From contig QHVR01000198.1 in assembly GCA_003223595.1 (NCBI GenBank), forward strand, positions 1-6,294: a stretch of 6,294 nucleotides of DNA. The letters run 5' to 3'. Position numbers and translations under genes: made by a program. How positions within the stretch are numbered: the first letter of the stretch is position 1; each line of letters opens with the position of its first letter. The notes beneath the pieces were generated by a model that was given only the letters and a program-made list of their open reading frames with translations, did no database searches and was not told the DNA's origin. This stretch comes from Acidobacteriota bacterium (GTDB taxonomy: Bacteria > Acidobacteriota > Terriglobia > Terriglobales > Acidobacteriaceae). Below, piece after piece: positions 3,867 through 6,294 of this stretch.

Positions 3867-6294
3867 ACACCTGGGCTCGCCTTCGCTCGTGGGCCGCCGC
3901 CATGCTGCGCCGCCGCCGCATGGAACGTGAAATGGACGAAGAGATGCGCTTCCACATCGAGGCCTACGCCGCCGACTTGGTCACCCGCGGCGTGCCCCAG
4001 CAGGAAGCTTTGCGGCGAGCCCGCCTGGAGTTTGGCGGCATGGAAATGACGAAAGACGAATGCCGCGACGCCGTCGGCGTCAGTTTCCTGGAGACGCTCT
4101 TTCAGGATCTCCGACACGGCTTGCGATCTCTGCTGCGCACTCCCGCCTTCACCGTGGTAACTGTCTTCGTCCTGGCGCTTGGTATCGGCGCCAATACCGC
4201 GATCTTCAGCGTGGTCGACGCCGTGCTGCTGCGCCCCCTGGCATATCGCGACTCCGCCCGGCTGGTAACCATCCTGATGAATGGCGACGATCCCGTTTCG
4301 GTTGCGAACTACGTTGACTGGCGCGACCAGAGCCATTCTTTCGCCGCCATGGGCGCAGCCGATTACTGGTCTCCCAACCTCACCGGCATCAATTCTCCGG
4401 AACACATCGCCGGTTTGAAGGTGACCCAAAGTCTTTTCCCCATGCTCGGAATTGACCCGTTGCTTGGACGCTTGTTTGTCGAGGGCGAGGACAAAGACGG
4501 TGCCGACCGCGAAGTCATCCTGAGCTACCGCTTGTGGCAGCGCAGATTTTCCGCCGATCGCAACGTGCTCGGAAAGCCCATCATCCTGGATGGAAACGCC
4601 TATATTGTCGTCGGCGTGATGCCCAAGGGATTCCAGTTCGCGCCTTTCTGGGCCACACGTGCCGAGCTTTGGGTGCCAAACGCTTTTGGTCCGAGAATTC
4701 ACGACCGAGGTGGTAATAGCCTGCGGATTTTTGCGCGACTGAAAGACGGCGTCTCTCTGCAGCAGGCTCGCGCGGAAATCGCGGCTATCACCCAGCGCCT
4801 GGAACGGCAGTTCCCCGGCACCAACCGCAATGTCCTGGTAACGCCTCTCAAAGAAAAAGTTGTGGGTCCGATCGAGACTCCGCTGCTTGTGCTGCTCGCA
4901 GCCGTTGCCTTTGTCCTGCTCATCACCTGCGCGAATGTGGCCCATATGCTCTTGGCGCGGGCGGCAACGCGGCAGAGAGAAGTGGCCGTACGCGCCGCTC
5001 TGGGCGCTCGCCGCGGACGCATCCTTCGTCAGTTCCTGACCGAAAGCCTTCTGCTCGGCTCTGTGGGAGGCGCTCTGGGGCTGGGATTGGCTATTTTGGC
5101 TGCGCGCGCGTTGATCGCGTTGAGCCCGCCAAATATTCCACGCGTGCAAACCGTCGCCATCGACCTGCGCGCGGCTCTTTTCCTGTTTTCGGCCACTCTG
5201 TTCACCAGCATCGGTTTCGGGATCGCGCCCGCCTTGCAGGCTTCCTCCGTCAACGTCAATGACACTCTGAAAGAGGGAGGCCGCAGCCACGGCGAGGGAG
5301 TCGGCCGCAACCGCCTGCGCAGCTTGCTCGTCATTTCAGAGTTCGCGCTGGCCCTGGTCCTGCTGATTGGCGCTGGCCTCATGATTCGCACCTTTTCCGC
5401 CCTGCAAGCCGTGGACGCGGGTTTCAACCCCCACAATGTGATTTCGATGATCGTCTCCGTCGCCGCAACGAAAGAAGCGGATCCGGCGCGCCGCGCCATC
5501 TTTTACCACCAACTGCTCGACCGCGTTCGCACGCTGCCCGGAGTGCAAGCTGCGGGAGGCATCAATCACTTGCCCCTCGCCGGCGACCAGTGGGGCGCGA
5601 CGTTCGTCATTGAGGGCCGCCCCAAGCCCCGTCCCGGCGAATCGCCCCGCTCCGTGTACCGCATGGTCACACCCGGATATTTCACCGCCATGCGCCTGCC
5701 GCTGCTGCGCGGGCGTGATGTCACCGAGGCCGACAATGTGACCGCCGCCGACGTGGTCATCATCAATCAGCGCGCCGCCACTGAGTATTGGCCGGGCGAA
5801 GATCCCATCGGCAAACGAATTTCCTTCGATGATGACCAGGCCAGTCCCACCAGGTGGGCCACGGTTATTGGCGTCGCGAAAGATGCCAAGCAGGACAGTT
5901 GGGCGGCAACTCCACTTCCTGAAGTCTATTTAGCAGCTTTTCAGAATCACGACTTTCTGGGTGATTCCGGTTCCGAGGTCGCCTCCCATGTCTCTTACAT
6001 CACGCTGGTAGCGCGCACCAGCGGCGATCCCGCAGCAGCGGCTCCCGCCATGAAAGAGGCCGCATGGTCCTTCGACCGCAACCTGGCCATCTCCGAAGTC
6101 TTGACCATGGATGGAGTTGTCGCCGACGCGACCGCCCAACCGCGCTTTGAAATGCAGTTGCTTACCATCTTTGCGGCAGTCGCATTGGTGCTCGCCACAG
6201 TAGGAATTTATGGAGTCATCAGCTATTCGGCCACGCGCAGGACGCACGAGATCGGCGTTCGCATGTCCCTGGGCGCAACCCGGCGAGATGTTCT
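3863..6294 (+). CDS. ADOP-type FtsX/MacB-like permease, 3' end missing
   Basis: The frame is open from the ATG, with GGAGG at 3854-3858, to the right edge: 810 residues, against a usual 800-900 for the family, so perhaps 50-90 are missing. The N-terminus (about 1-80) is the soluble helical domain of acidobacterial duplicated orphan permeases, with MEREMDEEMRFHIE at 20-33 and RRARLEFGG at 51-59. Membrane segment 1 is at about 97-120, then a MacB-like periplasmic domain (about 125-330). Segments follow at about 338-360, 393-420 and 436-458 (first FtsX domain) and at 487-508, then a second periplasmic domain (about 515-740) and the start of the second FtsX domain (segment about 767-789). The two halves are an internal duplication: EVAVRAALGARRG (373-385) corresponds to EIGVRMSLGATRR (796-808). 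Such permeases resemble the membrane part of MacB-type exporters; no ABC ATPase gene is visible in the window. The substrate is unknown. Confidence 0.93.
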   Translation, partial: MNTWARLRSWAAAMLRRRRMEREMDEEMRFHIEAYAADLVTRGVPQQEALRRARLEFGGMEMTKDECRDAVGVSFLETLFQDLRHGLRSLLRTPAFTVVTVFVLALGIGANTAIFSVVDAVLLRPLAYRDSARLVTILMNGDDPVSVANYVDWRDQSHSFAAMGAADYWSPNLTGINSPEHIAGLKVTQSLFPMLGIDPLLGRLFVEGEDKDGADREVILSYRLWQRRFSADRNVLGKPIILDGNAYIVVGVMPKGFQFAPFWATRAELWVPNAFGPRIHDRGGNSLRIFARLKDGVSLQQARAEIAAITQRLERQFPGTNRNVLVTPLKEKVVGPIETPLLVLLAAVAFVLLITCANVAHMLLARAATRQREVAVRAALGARRGRILRQFLTESLLLGSVGGALGLGLAILAARALIALSPPNIPRVQTVAIDLRAALFLFSATLFTSIGFGIAPALQASSVNVNDTLKEGGRSHGEGVGRNRLRSLLVISEFALALVLLIGAGLMIRTFSALQAVDAGFNPHNVISMIVSVAATKEADPARRAIFYHQLLDRVRTLPGVQAAGGINHLPLAGDQWGATFVIEGRPKPRPGESPRSVYRMVTPGYFTAMRLPLLRGRDVTEADNVTAADVVIINQRAATEYWPGEDPIGKRISFDDDQASPTRWATVIGVAKDAKQDSWAATPLPEVYLAAFQNHDFLGDSGSEVASHVSYITLVARTSGDPAAAAPAMKEAAWSFDRNLAISEVLTMDGVVADATAQPRFEMQLLTIFAAVALVLATVGIYGVISYSATRRTHEIGVRMSLGATRRDV

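Noticed and set aside
3755..5290. 511-codon open frame on the minus strand
   Set aside because: It lies opposite the padR end and the ADOP permease. Its translation is low-complexity (rich in Gln, Ala, Gly, His) with no domain, whereas the plus strand carries clear permease motifs. GC-rich codon bias opens the antisense frame.
1..6294. tRNA or rRNA genes, transposase genes, integration sites
   Set aside because: No tRNA arm pattern, rRNA-like stretch, transposase motif or attachment-like repeat was seen on either strand.

Overview
The window looks like a chromosomal fragment of an Acidobacteriota bacterium, probably from the Terriglobia (Koribacter/Sulfotelmatobacter-like). The grounds are GC-rich coding DNA with C/G-ending codons, a PadR regulator overlapping an 'acidobacterial duplicated orphan permease' (ADOP) gene, a MutS2 with an acidobacterial flavour, and dense small palindromic intergenic repeats. 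The taxonomic call rests on recognising families, not on a marker gene.

Layout. (1) Bases 1-1778, plus strand: the 3' three-quarters of mutS2, open at the left edge. It carries an extra segment of about 30 residues that contains a perfect DNA hairpin just before the ATPase core, which looks like an in-frame capture of a small repeat. (2) Bases 1779-2458: a visibly less GC-rich stretch with two short plus-strand ORFs (45 and 40 codons), each preceded by the same extended -10-like word. The second reads like a charged helical small protein of a kind seen in acidobacteria. (3) Bases 2459-3217, minus strand: a 252-residue nucleotidyltransferase of the Pol-beta / CCA-enzyme type. One of its two motif carboxylates is replaced by His. 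(4) Bases 3279-3399: four small palindromes in a row between divergent genes. (5) Bases 3469-3519: two near-identical operator palindromes placed over a promoter. (6) Bases 3525-6294, plus strand: a padR gene and a MacB/FtsX-type ADOP permease sharing an ATGA stop/start overlap. The permease runs off the right edge.

How the parts work together. The clearest functional unit is padR plus the ADOP permease: operators, promoter, repressor and membrane protein form an apparently autoregulated operon with no ABC ATPase gene visible. MutS2 (DNA maintenance or ribosome rescue) is an independent upstream unit. The nucleotidyltransferase is a single gene transcribed away from padR. No tRNA, rRNA, CRISPR array or transposase gene was seen. 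No clearly new multi-gene system is evident. The items most worth following up are the altered nucleotidyltransferase active site, the repeat captured inside mutS2, and the double operator.
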